A DNA stretch of 64,000 nt, taken from NCBI GenBank assembly GCA_033764435.1, contig JANRIX010000044.1, forward strand, positions 32,631-96,630, written 5' to 3'. The first letter of the stretch is position 1. Every line of letters begins with the position of its first letter. Below are positions 1 to 8,249 of this stretch, one piece after another. The notes beneath the pieces were generated by a model, which saw nothing but the letters and a program-made list of their open reading frames with translations, ran no database searches and was not told the origin of the DNA. The position numbers and the translations under genes were made by a program. Origin of the DNA: JAEUMY01 sp033764435. Its GTDB lineage: Bacteria; Pseudomonadota; Gammaproteobacteria; Burkholderiales; Usitatibacteraceae.

Positions 1-416
1 GACGCGCCCACGCTGAAGCCGTTCGGCGCATGATCGATTTCGCCCAGCCTGGTCCACGCGCCCGCGCCATCGAAGAACCGCACCTTGAGCGTGCCCAACG
101 CGGCCGCATCGAAGTTCCGCAGGTTGATGCCGGCGCGGCTGTCCGGCTTGGGCTCGACCGGTTCCCAGTGGGTCACGCAGCCACAGGTTTTGCAGCGCAC
201 GAAATACAAGCCCTTCTCGCCCCAGCTATACCGATCCGTCTGGCCCGGATGTCCCTTGAACGAGACCTCGGCCAATGGAAAGTACCCCCAGAGCGTGGCG
301 TAGCGGCGGCAGACGGAACAGTTGCAATTGGTCGCCGCCTCGGGGCGACGTGGAATCGTCACCGAGACAGCACCGCAGTGGCACGTACCGGTGAGTGGGG
401 CATCTGCTGGGGTCAT
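1..416 (-). CDS. GFA/CENP-V family zinc protein (C-terminus cut by window edge)
   Basis: The frame starts at ATG 416 and runs off the left edge, so at least 138 residues are visible and the C-terminus is missing. The start has an AAAGG Shine-Dalgarno a few bases upstream. The cysteine pattern is that of the glutathione-dependent formaldehyde-activating (GFA) family: C12-x-C14 (TCHC), C31-x-C33-x-x-C36 (CNCSVC) and C75-x-x-C78-G-C80. These are the zinc ligands of the Mss4-like fold. Most GFA proteins have no proven formaldehyde activity, so no reaction is assigned. It is the most downstream visible gene of a leftward group and begins 64 bases beyond the stop of the methyltransferase gene. Confidence 0.85.
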   Translation of the reverse strand, partial: MTPADAPLTGTCHCGAVSVTIPRRPEAATNCNCSVCRRYATLWGYFPLAEVSFKGHPGQTDRYSWGEKGLYFVRCKTCGCVTHWEPVEPKPDSRAGINLRNFDAAALGTLKVRFFDGAGAWTRLGEIDHAPNGFSVGA

Positions 417-480
417 GGCATCGCCTTTCGGGTTGGATTTTGATTCTGCAGCGTCATCGGGCAAGCAGTGTCGCCCACAC

Positions 481-1674
481 TCAACCTGCCCGTCCCAGTC
501 GCCACAGCGACGTCACCTCGGCCCGCCGCGCTGCCGCCAGACGATCCGTGGACTCGGTGGCCTTGGGATGGAAGGGATCGATGTCGAGACGCCCCAGCAC
601 GGTGAGTCCGCCGGCATTGATGGCCGCCGACAACTCCTCGCGCGTGCGCAAGCCCAGGTGTTCGGCCAGATCGGACAGGATCAGCCAACCTTCGCCCTGC
701 GGCTTGAGATGCGCAGCCAGCCCGGCGAGAAAGCTCTTCAGCATGCGACCGTCCTCGTCATACACCGCACGCTCCAACCGCGAACTCGGCCGGGCGGGCA
801 GCCAGGGCGGGTTGCAGACGATGAGATCGGCGGTGCCGTCGGGAAACATGTCTGTGGCTTCCAAGGTCACCTTGCCGACGCGGCCCGCGCGATCCGGCGG
901 CGTGCCCTTCAGCACGCCGAGCCGCTTCAGGTTCTCTTCGCCGCAGGCCAGCGCCCGCGGGTCCAGCTCGGTCGCGATGACCGTGCCGATGCCGCGCCGC
1001 GCGAGGATGGCCGCGAGGATGCCGGTGCCGGTGCCGATGTCGAACGCGGTCGTCTCCGCAATCGCGGGCAGCATGTGCGGTGGCATGGGTGCCTTGGCCA
1101 CGAGGTCGACGTATTCGCTGCGGATGGGCGCGAACACGCCGTAGTGCGGATGCACCTTGTCGCGCAGCGCCTTCACTTCCACGCCACGCTTCTTCCATTC
1201 GTACGCGCCGATGACACCCAGCAGCTCGCGCAGGCTGGCGACATACGGTGCATCGACCTTGCCGTACGCGGCGGTGCAGGCATCAGCCACATCCGGCGCG
1301 CGACCCAGCGGCAGCGAGTGATCGGCATTGAAAGGTAGCAGCAGGAGGCCCAGCGTGCGGGCGCGCTGGCCCTGCATCATGCGATGGCGGTTGAACGCGT
1401 CTTTCGTGCCCATCTCGATGTTCGCGGCGCGGCGCGCGGAGCGCTCGGCGCGTTCATCCACCCGCCGGGTCAGGGCGCTGAGCATTTGCTTCGCATTGTG
1501 AAAGTCGCCGCGCCAGAGCAGCGCCGTGCCCTCGCTCACCAGGCGAAACGCCTCATCCGCCTTCATGTGGTCGTCAGCGACGCGCACCTTGGCTGGCGGC
1601 GGCAGACCGACCTCGGACTGCCAGCGCGCCTGCTTCGGCTCGCCGTTCTCGGTCCAGTGGATGTCGGTACTCAT
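481..1674 (-). CDS. class I SAM-dependent methyltransferase
   Basis: About 397 residues from the ATG at 1674; an in-frame GTG at 1692 would add six residues, and neither has a convincing ribosome site. Counting from the GTG, the SAM-binding loop DIGTGTG is at about 218-224, the acidic end of strand 2 (ATELDP) at about 240, and the catalytic-type motif NPPW at 294-297. NPPW is typical of N- or O-methyltransferases acting on planar nitrogen, as in RsmC and HemK. The N-terminal 180 residues are helical and have no obvious domain. The substrate cannot be named. It lies 24 bases after the MazG-like gene and is probably co-transcribed with it. Confidence 0.85.
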   Translation of the reverse strand: MSTDIHWTENGEPKQARWQSEVGLPPPAKVRVADDHMKADEAFRLVSEGTALLWRGDFHNAKQMLSALTRRVDERAERSARRAANIEMGTKDAFNRHRMMQGQRARTLGLLLLPFNADHSLPLGRAPDVADACTAAYGKVDAPYVASLRELLGVIGAYEWKKRGVEVKALRDKVHPHYGVFAPIRSEYVDLVAKAPMPPHMLPAIAETTAFDIGTGTGILAAILARRGIGTVIATELDPRALACGEENLKRLGVLKGTPPDRAGRVGKVTLEATDMFPDGTADLIVCNPPWLPARPSSRLERAVYDEDGRMLKSFLAGLAAHLKPQGEGWLILSDLAEHLGLRTREELSAAINAGGLTVLGRLDIDPFHPKATESTDRLAAARRAEVTSLWRLGRAG

Positions 1675-1698
1675 TGGTGCGCCGTTGGGCACGCAGCA

Positions 1699-2046
1699 TC
1701 AGGACGCATGCGGCTTCCTTGTCAGATCTTTCGATGTGTCCACCGGATACTTCTTCGCATTCAGCGCCATCTTCTCCCGCGCGACAGCCATCAGATCGAC
1801 GTCGAGCTGGTTGGACATTTGCACCAGGTAAATGAACACGTCCGCCATCTCATGCGCCACCGCCCGCTTCTTGTCCGCATTCAGCTCGCGGCTCTGCGCC
1901 TCGGTGAGCCACTGGAAATGCTCCTGCAACTCGGCCGCTTCGACCGTGAGCGCCATGGCGAGATTCTTGGGGGAGTGAAACTGGCCCCAATCGCGCTCGG
2001 CGGCGAACTGCCGCAATGCGGATTTCAGGGATTCGATGTCATTCAT
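1699..2046 (-). CDS. MazG-like nucleotide pyrophosphohydrolase
   Basis: A 115-residue all-alpha NTP pyrophosphohydrolase. The frame is open upstream, but the family begins at MNDIESLKSALRQF, so ATG 2046 is chosen. The metal-binding signature of the MazG/dUTPase-like superfamily is visible: EAAELQEHFQW (the ExxE pair) followed by HEMADVFIYLVQMSNQLDVDL (the ExxD pair). Such short relatives hydrolyse non-canonical or excess nucleoside triphosphates to the monophosphate and PPi and are thought to clean the nucleotide pool. It is the first gene of a likely two- or three-gene leftward unit with the methyltransferase. The segment upstream (about 2086) carries a half-matching copy of the window-wide palindrome, with an intact TATTCGCA half. 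Confidence 0.85.
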   Translation of the reverse strand: MNDIESLKSALRQFAAERDWGQFHSPKNLAMALTVEAAELQEHFQWLTEAQSRELNADKKRAVAHEMADVFIYLVQMSNQLDVDLMAVAREKMALNAKKYPVDTSKDLTRKPHAS

Positions 2047-2242
2047 GGCGGGCGCCCGTCCAGGGAGATTGATTCGCGGAAGGGGGCATATTCGCACAGG
2101 CGGGCCGGCGCCACTCGAAGAGCGCGGGCATACGCCAAAGCCTGACTGGGCGGCGATGCGCCCGATCTGGCAATACTGCAGGAAAGGATTCAGTGACCCA
2201 ACCCGGCGGCGCATGGACCGCGCCTTGGGAAGCGATGCCGCG

Positions 2243-2491
2243 TCAGTGATCGCGCGAGTTGGAGCGTGTCTGGGCGAGGTGGCCCGCGCGCGCGGCAGAC
2301 CAGGACCGGGTCGGCGCGGATCGGTCTATGTCCGGTTCCGGCCGGGCGAACTCCTGCACGGGCGCAGGCTGGCCGCCTGCCGACTCCGGGTGCGCGGCGA
2401 CAAAGTGCTCCCAGATATCCTCGGCAAGCTTGCTCCGCTCCGCACTGGAGAGCAGCCGAAAATCAGGAAGATTTCGATTCAACTGGCCCAT
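2243..2491 (-). CDS. small hypothetical protein
   Basis: An 82-residue reading frame from ATG 2491 (MGQLNRNLPDFRLLSSAERS). The central stretch SSAERSKLAEDIWEHFVA is a plausible amphipathic helix, faintly like the helix of addiction-module antitoxins, but the match is too weak to name. The C-terminal half is Pro/Ser/Arg-rich and probably disordered. No Shine-Dalgarno is seen. On the minus strand a possible promoter, TTGGCC and TATACT 18 bases apart, sits so close to the ATG that a leaderless mRNA is possible. No partner toxin gene is adjacent. A chance open frame cannot be excluded. Confidence 0.45.
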   Translation of the reverse strand: MGQLNRNLPDFRLLSSAERSKLAEDIWEHFVAAHPESAGGQPAPVQEFARPEPDIDRSAPTRSWSAARAGHLAQTRSNSRDH

Positions 2492-2592
2492 GAAAAAAGT
2501 ATAGACCCGGAAATTTGGCCGGGCCAAGCACTTTTCATTGTGCAGTGAACAATGCACGCGCCGCCTCGCACGGGGCGTTCACGAGCGACGCG

Positions 2593-3048
2593 CTAGGGTT
2601 TCCGCTTTGCAACAAAGCCGCGTTCAACATCGCCGCGAAAGCCCAGCGATTCATACAGCCGGTGGGCCTCGGCGCGCTGCACGCCGGACAGCAGCATCAC
2701 CTTGCACGCATCCCGCGACCAGGCAAAGTCCAGCGCATGCTGCAGCACCGCCCGCCCAAGCCCGCGCCCACGCTGCGCCGCAGCTGTCACCACATGCTCG
2801 ATGACCGCGAACGGTCGCCCGCCGCTCGCGAGATTGGGCACCACCACGATCATGCAGGTCGCGGCGAGCTGTCCCGCCACCTCGGCCACCACCACGCGAA
2901 TATTCGCATCGGCCAGCACATCCGCCCAGCGCGCTGCCGCGACCTTGGGCGGCAGCGTCGGATCGAGTGGGCGGAGCTCGCGATAGAGCTTCAGCATCTC
3001 GGTGAGGTCGTCGGCTTGGGCGAAGCGGATGATGGGGTCGGTGGTCAT
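2593..3048 (-). CDS. GNAT family N-acetyltransferase
   Basis: About 151 residues from ATG 3048 (MTTDPIIRFAQ), which fits the GNAT N-terminus better than the upstream in-frame ATG at 3084. The acetyl-CoA pyrophosphate loop is clear in QRGRGLGRAVLQHAL (Q/R-x-x-G-x-G/A), preceded by the beta-4 strand AVIEHVVTAAA and followed by a typical motif B, ACKVMLLSGVQRAEAHRLYESLGF. The substrate is unknown. The palindrome lies inside the gene at 2896-2907 and encodes Ala-Asn-Ile-Arg in WADVLADANIRVVV, where it fits the fold without breaking it. The gene stands alone; the next gene upstream is a second, different GNAT. Confidence 0.87.
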   Translation of the reverse strand: MTTDPIIRFAQADDLTEMLKLYRELRPLDPTLPPKVAAARWADVLADANIRVVVAEVAGQLAATCMIVVVPNLASGGRPFAVIEHVVTAAAQRGRGLGRAVLQHALDFAWSRDACKVMLLSGVQRAEAHRLYESLGFRGDVERGFVAKRKP

Positions 3049-3219
3049 GGGTCGGAAAGGCGCATTCAGGATGGGGCGATGCAATCATCGCAGCGACGAA
3101 GCTTGTTTAACCTTTTTGCCGTGGGCGTCCGGAAATTCTCGGGAGCTGGGCATCGGTGGCAACGCGTCCGACCATTTCGTCGCATTCTCGTGCCGAGCAG
3201 CATTGAACATTGGGCGGGT

Positions 3220-3732
3220 CTAAATCATGTATCGGGCCGGACCATCCGGCGTTCGGATCGTGTCGACCTGTCGGAAGCCCGCCTTCTCGTAGCAACGGAT
3301 AGCGCGCGCATTGTGCGGCGCAGGGTCGGTCTGGATCGCGGTGACAGCCGGGTCCGCGAAGAGCTGCCTTACCAGCGCTCGGACGAGCTGCGTGCCGAGC
3401 CCCCGACCCAGCTGTTCCGGATGTGCAAGCGACTGGTCGATCCCACGCACGCCAGGATCGGTCTCGTCCTCCCAGCAGCCATCGCCACTGCCCATCGCCA
3501 CATATGACTGGGCGTAGCCGATGGGCTCATCGCCCAGCATGCCGATGTACGGCGTCACCCCCTGCCGCGCCAGCGCTTCCGGCCGGTATTCGTCGAGCAC
3601 CTCGGCCAGCGTTGGCCGCTCCGCTTCCCCGCCCCACCACTCGATGATGTGTGGACGATTCAGCCAGTCGTGGAGCATGGGCAGATCATCGACCACGAGC
3701 AGCCGAAGCGATACGAGCTGGAGATTGGACAA
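3220..3732 (-). CDS. AAC(6')-Ib-like aminoglycoside 6'-N-acetyltransferase
   Basis: A 170-residue GNAT that resembles the AAC(6')-Ib group closely. Shared blocks, as recalled from that family, include HDWLNRPHIIEWWGGE, VTPYIGML, EPIGYAQSYVAMGSGDG, DETDPGVRGIDQ, QLGRGLGTQLVRALV and RAIRCYEKAGF, ending TPDGPARYM. These enzymes transfer acetyl from acetyl-CoA to the 6'-amino group of kanamycin, tobramycin or amikacin. The CoA loop is QLGRGLG. The first Trp of the family's GDGWWE segment is Cys here (GDGCWED), so drug specificity may differ. The protein stops right after ARYM-I and so lacks the usual 15-20 residue tail. No integrase, attI or convincing attC lies nearby, so it reads as a resident chromosomal homologue. 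Confidence 0.85.
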   Translation of the reverse strand: MSNLQLVSLRLLVVDDLPMLHDWLNRPHIIEWWGGEAERPTLAEVLDEYRPEALARQGVTPYIGMLGDEPIGYAQSYVAMGSGDGCWEDETDPGVRGIDQSLAHPEQLGRGLGTQLVRALVRQLFADPAVTAIQTDPAPHNARAIRCYEKAGFRQVDTIRTPDGPARYMI

Positions 3733-3840
3733 CAGGAGACTCCCGGCTTAGCGATCAGTATTGGCAGACAATTGCCGCAAGATAGTGCGCGGGCGTCAAG
3801 ACCGCGACAGCCGATGCGCAGGGAAATGATATCGCCCGCT

Positions 3841-3854
3841 TGCGAATATTCGCA
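3841..3854. repeat. iterated palindrome TGCGAATATTCGCA, intergenic copy
   Basis: A perfect 14-bp copy of the window-wide palindrome. It lies in the 162-base gap between the secreted protein gene (start 4854, stop 3895) and the AAC(6')-like gene (start 3732), both leftward, and is about 110 bases upstream of the AAC(6')-like start. The rest of the gap shows no clear promoter or hairpin. Confidence 0.95.
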
Positions 3855-3894
3855 TCGCGTCGTCGGCAACGCGGCTGCCAGGAGGCTCGCGACT

Positions 3895-4854
3895 TCAGAA
3901 AACGGCGAATTCCCTGTTTGTCATGTCGATGACCAGCACGCGATCAAGGAAAAGCTTGTTGCCCACCATGCCGCCCGCGCCCAGCATGCTCACCGACATG
4001 CGCTGCATGAATCCCATGCCGTCGATGCGGCTCACCTCGCCGATGGGAAAGGTCGTGGCCCCGATGGTGACGGTGGCAGTAGTTGGCGCCGTGACCGCGG
4101 TGACCATCTTGTCCCAGGAACGGATCGGGTAGCTCTGCACGTCCGCGCCCGGCGTGGCGAGGCGCGCGAACTCCTTCTCGCCGGTGAGCCAGGCAAAGGC
4201 GCTGGACCCTGAGTCATACATCACCTCAAGTTTCTTGCCCTCGAACTCCGCCGGCAGCAGCAGGCGCCGGCCCTCGAACTTGAATGGCTGGAAGCCGGTG
4301 GCCCGAGCCGGGTCACGCGCGGCGGCGAGCGCCACACGGCCGCTCTGGAAGTCCAGAGTGACCACCTTGCCATCGATGAAGTCCGTGCCAATCGTGCCGA
4401 TGACTTCCGGATTGTCGTTGTCCCAATTGATGGGCGCCCCGTCCCGCTTCATCACCTCCACGTCGCGCGCGGTGACGTTGACTGTGCCAAGGGTGAAGGT
4501 GAATGCCGGCACCGATTCCTCCGGCGCGTCCCTGCCCAGACGCCGGGCCACATCCGCCCACTTCTTCGAATACAGCACGGTCTTGGTGTGACCGAGGTCG
4601 AACTGCATCAACAGCGGCTTGCCCTTGACGCCCTCGATGCCTACCGGCAGCAGCATCGCAGCATGTCGGAGGGGCGGCAATGGCGCGGGCCGCGACAGCG
4701 TGCCCCATTCGATCTTCACTTCGCCTTCGGCGGGCTGCAGGGTGAATGTGGCCGCCAGGGCGAGCGGCATGGACAGCAGCGCGACGGCAAGCGCCAGAAG
4801 AGAGGCCATGGGTCGTGAGATGGGCATCGGTTTCCGGTTCGAGGCAGGGTTCAA
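3895..4854 (-). CDS. secreted protein with aspartic-protease-like fold
   Basis: About 319 residues from 4854; starts at 4827 or 4809 are also possible and would leave a more usual signal peptide (ASLLALAVALLSMPLALA, cleavage after ALA). The mature part looks like a two-lobed retropepsin/pepsin-type protein. The first lobe has LLMQFDLGHTKTVLYS and IGTDFIDGKVVTLDF; the second has MYDSGSSAFAWL and a matching MVGNKLFLDRVLVIDM. One lobe carries an intact Asp-Ser-Gly, while the other has Asp-Leu-Gly in place of Asp-Thr/Ser-Gly, so proteolytic activity is doubtful. A location in the periplasm or outside the cell is inferred. It is probably transcribed alone. Confidence 0.7.
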   Translation of the reverse strand: MNPASNRKPMPISRPMASLLALAVALLSMPLALAATFTLQPAEGEVKIEWGTLSRPAPLPPLRHAAMLLPVGIEGVKGKPLLMQFDLGHTKTVLYSKKWADVARRLGRDAPEESVPAFTFTLGTVNVTARDVEVMKRDGAPINWDNDNPEVIGTIGTDFIDGKVVTLDFQSGRVALAAARDPARATGFQPFKFEGRRLLLPAEFEGKKLEVMYDSGSSAFAWLTGEKEFARLATPGADVQSYPIRSWDKMVTAVTAPTTATVTIGATTFPIGEVSRIDGMGFMQRMSVSMLGAGGMVGNKLFLDRVLVIDMTNREFAVF

Positions 4855-4980
4855 TGAGAGGATTCAGCGCACAAAGTTATCGTCGCAACCGGAAGACGCC
4901 CACCGTCAGGCGACCAAATCCGGAATCGGCAGCCTGAACAGCGCATAGCCTCGACAGAACCAGGTTCTGCCTGGGACCGG

Positions 4981-5739
4981 CTACTGCCGCGCGTCTGCCT
5001 GCACCGGGTGCAAGTACTCCGCCGCGACGAATCCTTCGCCGCCCGACGGTATCGTCACCTTGCACCACTCACGCCCTTCGGCGGCCTGACATTCGCCACG
5101 CTGCATGCGCGTGCCCGACGGGAGCAACGCCAGCACGCGAGACTGGGTCGAGGGTTGCTCGCGCAGATTGACACGGCGCGTGACCTGCCATGCTGAGGCG
5201 GCCTGCTGCGCGGCGGGCGCGGCTGCGGATTGGTCCGTGCCAGATGGCGCCGCAGTGCCATCGCGCGCCCAGACGTAGACGCCGCCATCGGCCGCGAGCC
5301 CGAGCTGCAAACGACCCTGTTTCAGTGTGAAGGAACGCACCTTGGGTGCGTGATTCAGCACGGCCGCCTCCAAACCCGGCGTGGCGCAGGCTTCGAGGCG
5401 CTCGGGGAAATGATCGAACCGGAAAGTGCCGCTGATCGGCTGGCCGGCCGCGCGCCCCGGACCCATACGCTCCGGCTTCGCGTTCCAGGTGCCGGTGGAG
5501 CGAGTGCAGTTGAGCCAGAACGTCGCCGTGCCGTCAGCGTCGAGGCGCAACACATAGCGCGACGGCTCATCCGGCCGTCGAGTTACCCGCGCGTCTTCCG
5601 TTGTCTGGAACTCCACCAGGCGCCATTGGGTCTTGGCCAGTCCGCTTGGATTGGTGGCGGCATGCGCAATGGAACCTTCCCACAACTCACCCGCCAACAG
5701 ACAGGCAAACATCGAAGTCCAGAGACATTGATGCCGCAT
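4981..5739 (-). CDS. periplasmic META-like/SH3b domain protein
   Basis: About 252 residues. ATG 5739 is chosen because GGAGG sits eight bases upstream; in-frame codons farther upstream encode an Arg-rich stretch unlike protein. An N-terminal signal peptide (MRHQCLWTSMFACLLAGELW...AHAA) is followed by a META/HslJ-like beta domain beginning LAKTQWRLVEFQTTEDARV, with WLNCTRSTGTW and ISGTFRFDHFPERLEAC. A Pro/Ala/Gln-rich linker leads to a C-terminal bacterial SH3 domain (WQVTRRVNLREQPSTQSRVLALLPSGTRM ... WCKVTI ... GFVAAEYL). SH3b domains often bind peptidoglycan stem peptides, so a cell-wall-associated role is plausible but inferred. The 200 bases before it contain a decayed palindrome copy (TGCGAATCCTCGCA near 5909). 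Confidence 0.75.
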   Translation of the reverse strand: MRHQCLWTSMFACLLAGELWEGSIAHAATNPSGLAKTQWRLVEFQTTEDARVTRRPDEPSRYVLRLDADGTATFWLNCTRSTGTWNAKPERMGPGRAAGQPISGTFRFDHFPERLEACATPGLEAAVLNHAPKVRSFTLKQGRLQLGLAADGGVYVWARDGTAAPSGTDQSAAAPAAQQAASAWQVTRRVNLREQPSTQSRVLALLPSGTRMQRGECQAAEGREWCKVTIPSGGEGFVAAEYLHPVQADARQ

Positions 5740-5939
5740 CGCGTTCTCCTCCATGAAGTCCGCAGCCCTTCTGATTCTCCTCGGCGTGGAACGCTGCCCC
5801 CGCTTCGCGGGCGACTTGCTCGAGAGTTCTGGTCCCCAAGTCCTGCCTGAAAAGCTGTGCTGACACTTCAGGCCGGCCCGGCGTCTTTGCACCGGCTGTT
5901 CGCCGCCGTGCGAATCCTCGCACCGGCGGCGCGGGCGCG

Positions 5940-6839
5940 TCAACGCGCTGCGCTCCCGCTGGCGGCGTCAGGTGCGAATATTCGCACTGCGCCGGCAGAG
6001 TCCGTACGCCGCACACGCACGCGGTTGCGCGGATCGTGTTCCAGAATCCATAGCCGACCCTGACGATCGACCATGCCACCCGAAGGCGCCCAGGGTGCCG
6101 CTGAACGATCGGCCACCGAGACGACGCCCGCCGCATCGATGCGGAGCACATGACGCTCGGCGTTTGCCGCCACGAAATAGCCGCCCTCCGCATCCTGCCA
6201 GATGCCCATGTGGTAGTTCAGCTCGGCAACCGTTCTCGCCGGCGCGTTGATGCCGGTGAGCAGGGGCACCAATGTGCGAACCGCACCCTGAGGAGAAACC
6301 AGGCGCAGGCTGCCGGCGTCCATCAGGGCGAGCGAACCGTCCGGCGTTGCAACCATGCGCTCCAACGACCGGAATGGGCCCGTGGCGTGCGTCGTGACTT
6401 TTCCCAGTGAATCGCGGCGCTTGATGACGGTGCGTCCGGCGCGCTCCGCCCAATACTGGTTGCCTTGCGCATCACGCACGAAGCTGAAGTCGCGCCGGAA
6501 TCCTTCTCGCGGCGGGATGAGGTCGCGCACCGTACAATCCGGCTTGCGCATCCAGATGCGATGGCCCCACTTCCCGGTTGCGTCACCTTCGTACCAGAGA
6601 TGTTCACCCAGGAGATTGCCTTCCGCATCCAGCGCAAGCTCATGCGTATGCACACGCGGCACGACCAGAACCAGGCGGTCTTCCGGTGTGACCTGCCAGA
6701 CCTGATGGGTATCCGTGAAGTAGACGTTGCCCGCCGCATCCTGAACAATGCCCCAGCCGGGGTGACCGGACGCCGCCAAGGCCCACGCACCCCAACCCGC
6801 AACCAGCAGACCCAAAAAGCGTTTCAGTGAAGTTCGCAT
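5940..6839 (-). CDS. secreted NHL/SMP-30-like beta-propeller protein
   Basis: About 299 residues from ATG 6839 (MRTSLKRFLGLLVAGW...ALAASG), which gives a good signal peptide. The body is a series of blade-like repeats: DAAGNVYFTDTHQVWQV, DAEGNLLGEHLW, DAQGNQYWAERA, TPDGSLALMD, DAEGGYFVAANAERHVLRID and DRQGRLWILEHD. These Asp-x-x-Gly-x-hydrophobic strands are typical of NHL and gluconolactonase-like propellers. A ligand or enzyme activity cannot be read. The palindrome at 5974-5985 encodes RIFA in the last 15 residues, and the true C-terminal blade may end just before it. The start overlaps the end of the upstream small gene by 16 bases, suggesting coupled translation. Confidence 0.75.
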   Translation of the reverse strand: MRTSLKRFLGLLVAGWGAWALAASGHPGWGIVQDAAGNVYFTDTHQVWQVTPEDRLVLVVPRVHTHELALDAEGNLLGEHLWYEGDATGKWGHRIWMRKPDCTVRDLIPPREGFRRDFSFVRDAQGNQYWAERAGRTVIKRRDSLGKVTTHATGPFRSLERMVATPDGSLALMDAGSLRLVSPQGAVRTLVPLLTGINAPARTVAELNYHMGIWQDAEGGYFVAANAERHVLRIDAAGVVSVADRSAAPWAPSGGMVDRQGRLWILEHDPRNRVRVRRTDSAGAVRIFAPDAASGSAAR

Positions 6840-7177
6840 CTTGATCGCCTCAGGCTGGCTATGCGCCTTGTTCGGCCCAGCATTCCGAGCACGTCGGTGA
6901 GGGCCTCCCACTTCGGGTCCGATTCATTGCGGAAGCATTCCACCGCCGGGTGCGTAACAGCGAGAACCGGCTGCACAGCGGCGAGAAAGGCCTCCGCCGC
7001 GTGGGCTCCGCGCAGGATGAACTTGCGCGGATAGTGTGCTCGCACTGGCGGCTTCGGCAGGCCAACCCAGAAGCGGAACACCGTGTCCAGCGTGTCGCCC
7101 TCGAAGCGCGGGCGTACAACCGTGCAGGAACCCGCTGCAGATCGGGCGGGTGCATTCAACTTTCTTGATTTGGTCAT
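6824..7177 (-). CDS. hypothetical protein upstream of propeller gene
   Basis: A 117-residue frame from ATG 7177, preceded by a G-rich ribosome-binding stretch (GGGGGATGAAGTG). It has protein-like composition in the middle (VFRFWVGLPKPPVRAHYPRKFILRGAHAAEAFLAAVQPVL and SDPKWEALTDVLGMLG), ending in an Arg-rich tail that runs into the start of the next gene. No family is recognised. Its overlap with the propeller gene and same-strand position suggest an operon. Confidence 0.5.
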   Translation of the reverse strand: MTKSRKLNAPARSAAGSCTVVRPRFEGDTLDTVFRFWVGLPKPPVRAHYPRKFILRGAHAAEAFLAAVQPVLAVTHPAVECFRNESDPKWEALTDVLGMLGRTRRIASLRRSRCELH

Positions 7178-7259
7178 CACTTCATCCCCCATCCGGCGAG
7201 GCCTTGTCGCCTCGCTCCAGCGCATGCGGCATCACCGCGATATTCAACAGATTGGCCGG

Positions 7260-8249
7260 CTACAACCCAGTCGGCCGCAGCCCTGCCACGAATGCGGAGA
7301 AGGAATCGGCCAGCAACTGGATGTTCCCGGCACTCTCGACCGCGCCATCCCAATCGTCATCCGGTTCCTCCTCGTGATCCCATAAGTACACCTTGCCGGT
7401 GTACGGCCCGCGCAGGCCGAGGCAGATCGCGTTGCCGGACGGGTCGTCCATGATCATGAGCAGATCGTCCGGAATTCTTCCCTCGAAAAGCTCCCGCGAG
7501 AAGGTGATCGAAAGGTGGTTCTCCTCGCGAAAGCCGTCGATGTGGTGAATGCTCACGCTGACCGGCTCCCCGGTCGGCGACAACCCGGCGAATCCCAGCG
7601 TGCCCGACAGAAAGCCGCCGTTGCAGGCAATGAGAAACGCGCGATAGTCCGCAGGCAGGCGACAACCCAGCGACGCCTCGAACGCGGCGACCTCCGCCTC
7701 CGGCGCAGGCGGCAGCTTCTTCTTCACGGCGGCGATCAATGACTCCATGGTCATTGGCGGGACGTCCCTTTCCTCGGCGATCGTGCCGGGTGCAGCACCC
7801 GCCTCTTCCTCCGCCTGCAACTGCGCGGCGAAAGCGTTCATCTCCGCGTCATCGACCGGCTCATTCATCAACGCGACGAGGATTGCCGCCGCAAAGGCAT
7901 CCAACGGCGAATCAGGTACCGCCGGCTGCGCGATCATGCGCACCCGCATGCGCACCGCAGTCGGGCCGGGTATGGCATCGACCAGCCGGTCAATCTCGAC
8001 TTCATTCGTGACCAGACGAATCATCAACTCGCCGCCCCCGCGATCGCCACCCGCTTCACGCCAGCGCAGGAGCGAAAGCCGCAGGGACCACTCGTCCGTG
8101 GCCGGGCTGCCCATCGCGCCGGCACCCATCATGCTGGTGACGCCAACGATCTCCATCTCGGGCTCGGTGACGAGCGCCGCGAGCTGCGCCTTTTCGGCGG
8201 CGACACGTTGGGCGGCGGGGTCCAGCGAGCCTGGCGGCAGAGCGTTCAC
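7260..8249 (-). CDS. SMI1/KNR4 (SUKH) domain protein with extra N-terminal domain
   Basis: About 329 residues from GTG 8249, which has GGAG nine bases upstream. An in-frame ATG at 8366 would add 39 residues of unlikely composition. The C-terminal 155 residues are a SUKH domain: PPAPEAEVAAFEASLGCRLPADYRAFLIACNGG, then LSPTGEPVSVSIHHIDGF, and an acidic end, VYLWDHEEEPDDDWDG. SUKH proteins are best known as immunity proteins against contact-dependent or polymorphic toxins, but many stand-alone copies have no known partner. The N-terminal part (EIVGVTSMMGAGAMGS...LSLLRWREAGGD...MRVRMIAQP) is a separate unrecognised domain. No toxin gene lies next to it. Confidence 0.75.
   Translation of the reverse strand: MNALPPGSLDPAAQRVAAEKAQLAALVTEPEMEIVGVTSMMGAGAMGSPATDEWSLRLSLLRWREAGGDRGGGELMIRLVTNEVEIDRLVDAIPGPTAVRMRVRMIAQPAVPDSPLDAFAAAILVALMNEPVDDAEMNAFAAQLQAEEEAGAAPGTIAEERDVPPMTMESLIAAVKKKLPPAPEAEVAAFEASLGCRLPADYRAFLIACNGGFLSGTLGFAGLSPTGEPVSVSIHHIDGFREENHLSITFSRELFEGRIPDDLLMIMDDPSGNAICLGLRGPYTGKVYLWDHEEEPDDDWDGAVESAGNIQLLADSFSAFVAGLRPTGL

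Noticed and set aside
3107..3219. Possible integron attC site after the AAC(6')-like gene (GTTAAAC on the gene strand)
   Set aside because: Only one end matches the GTTRRRY box; the expected RYYYAAC partner near the stop reads ATTTAGA, and no dyad arms were found. No integrase or other cassette is nearby.
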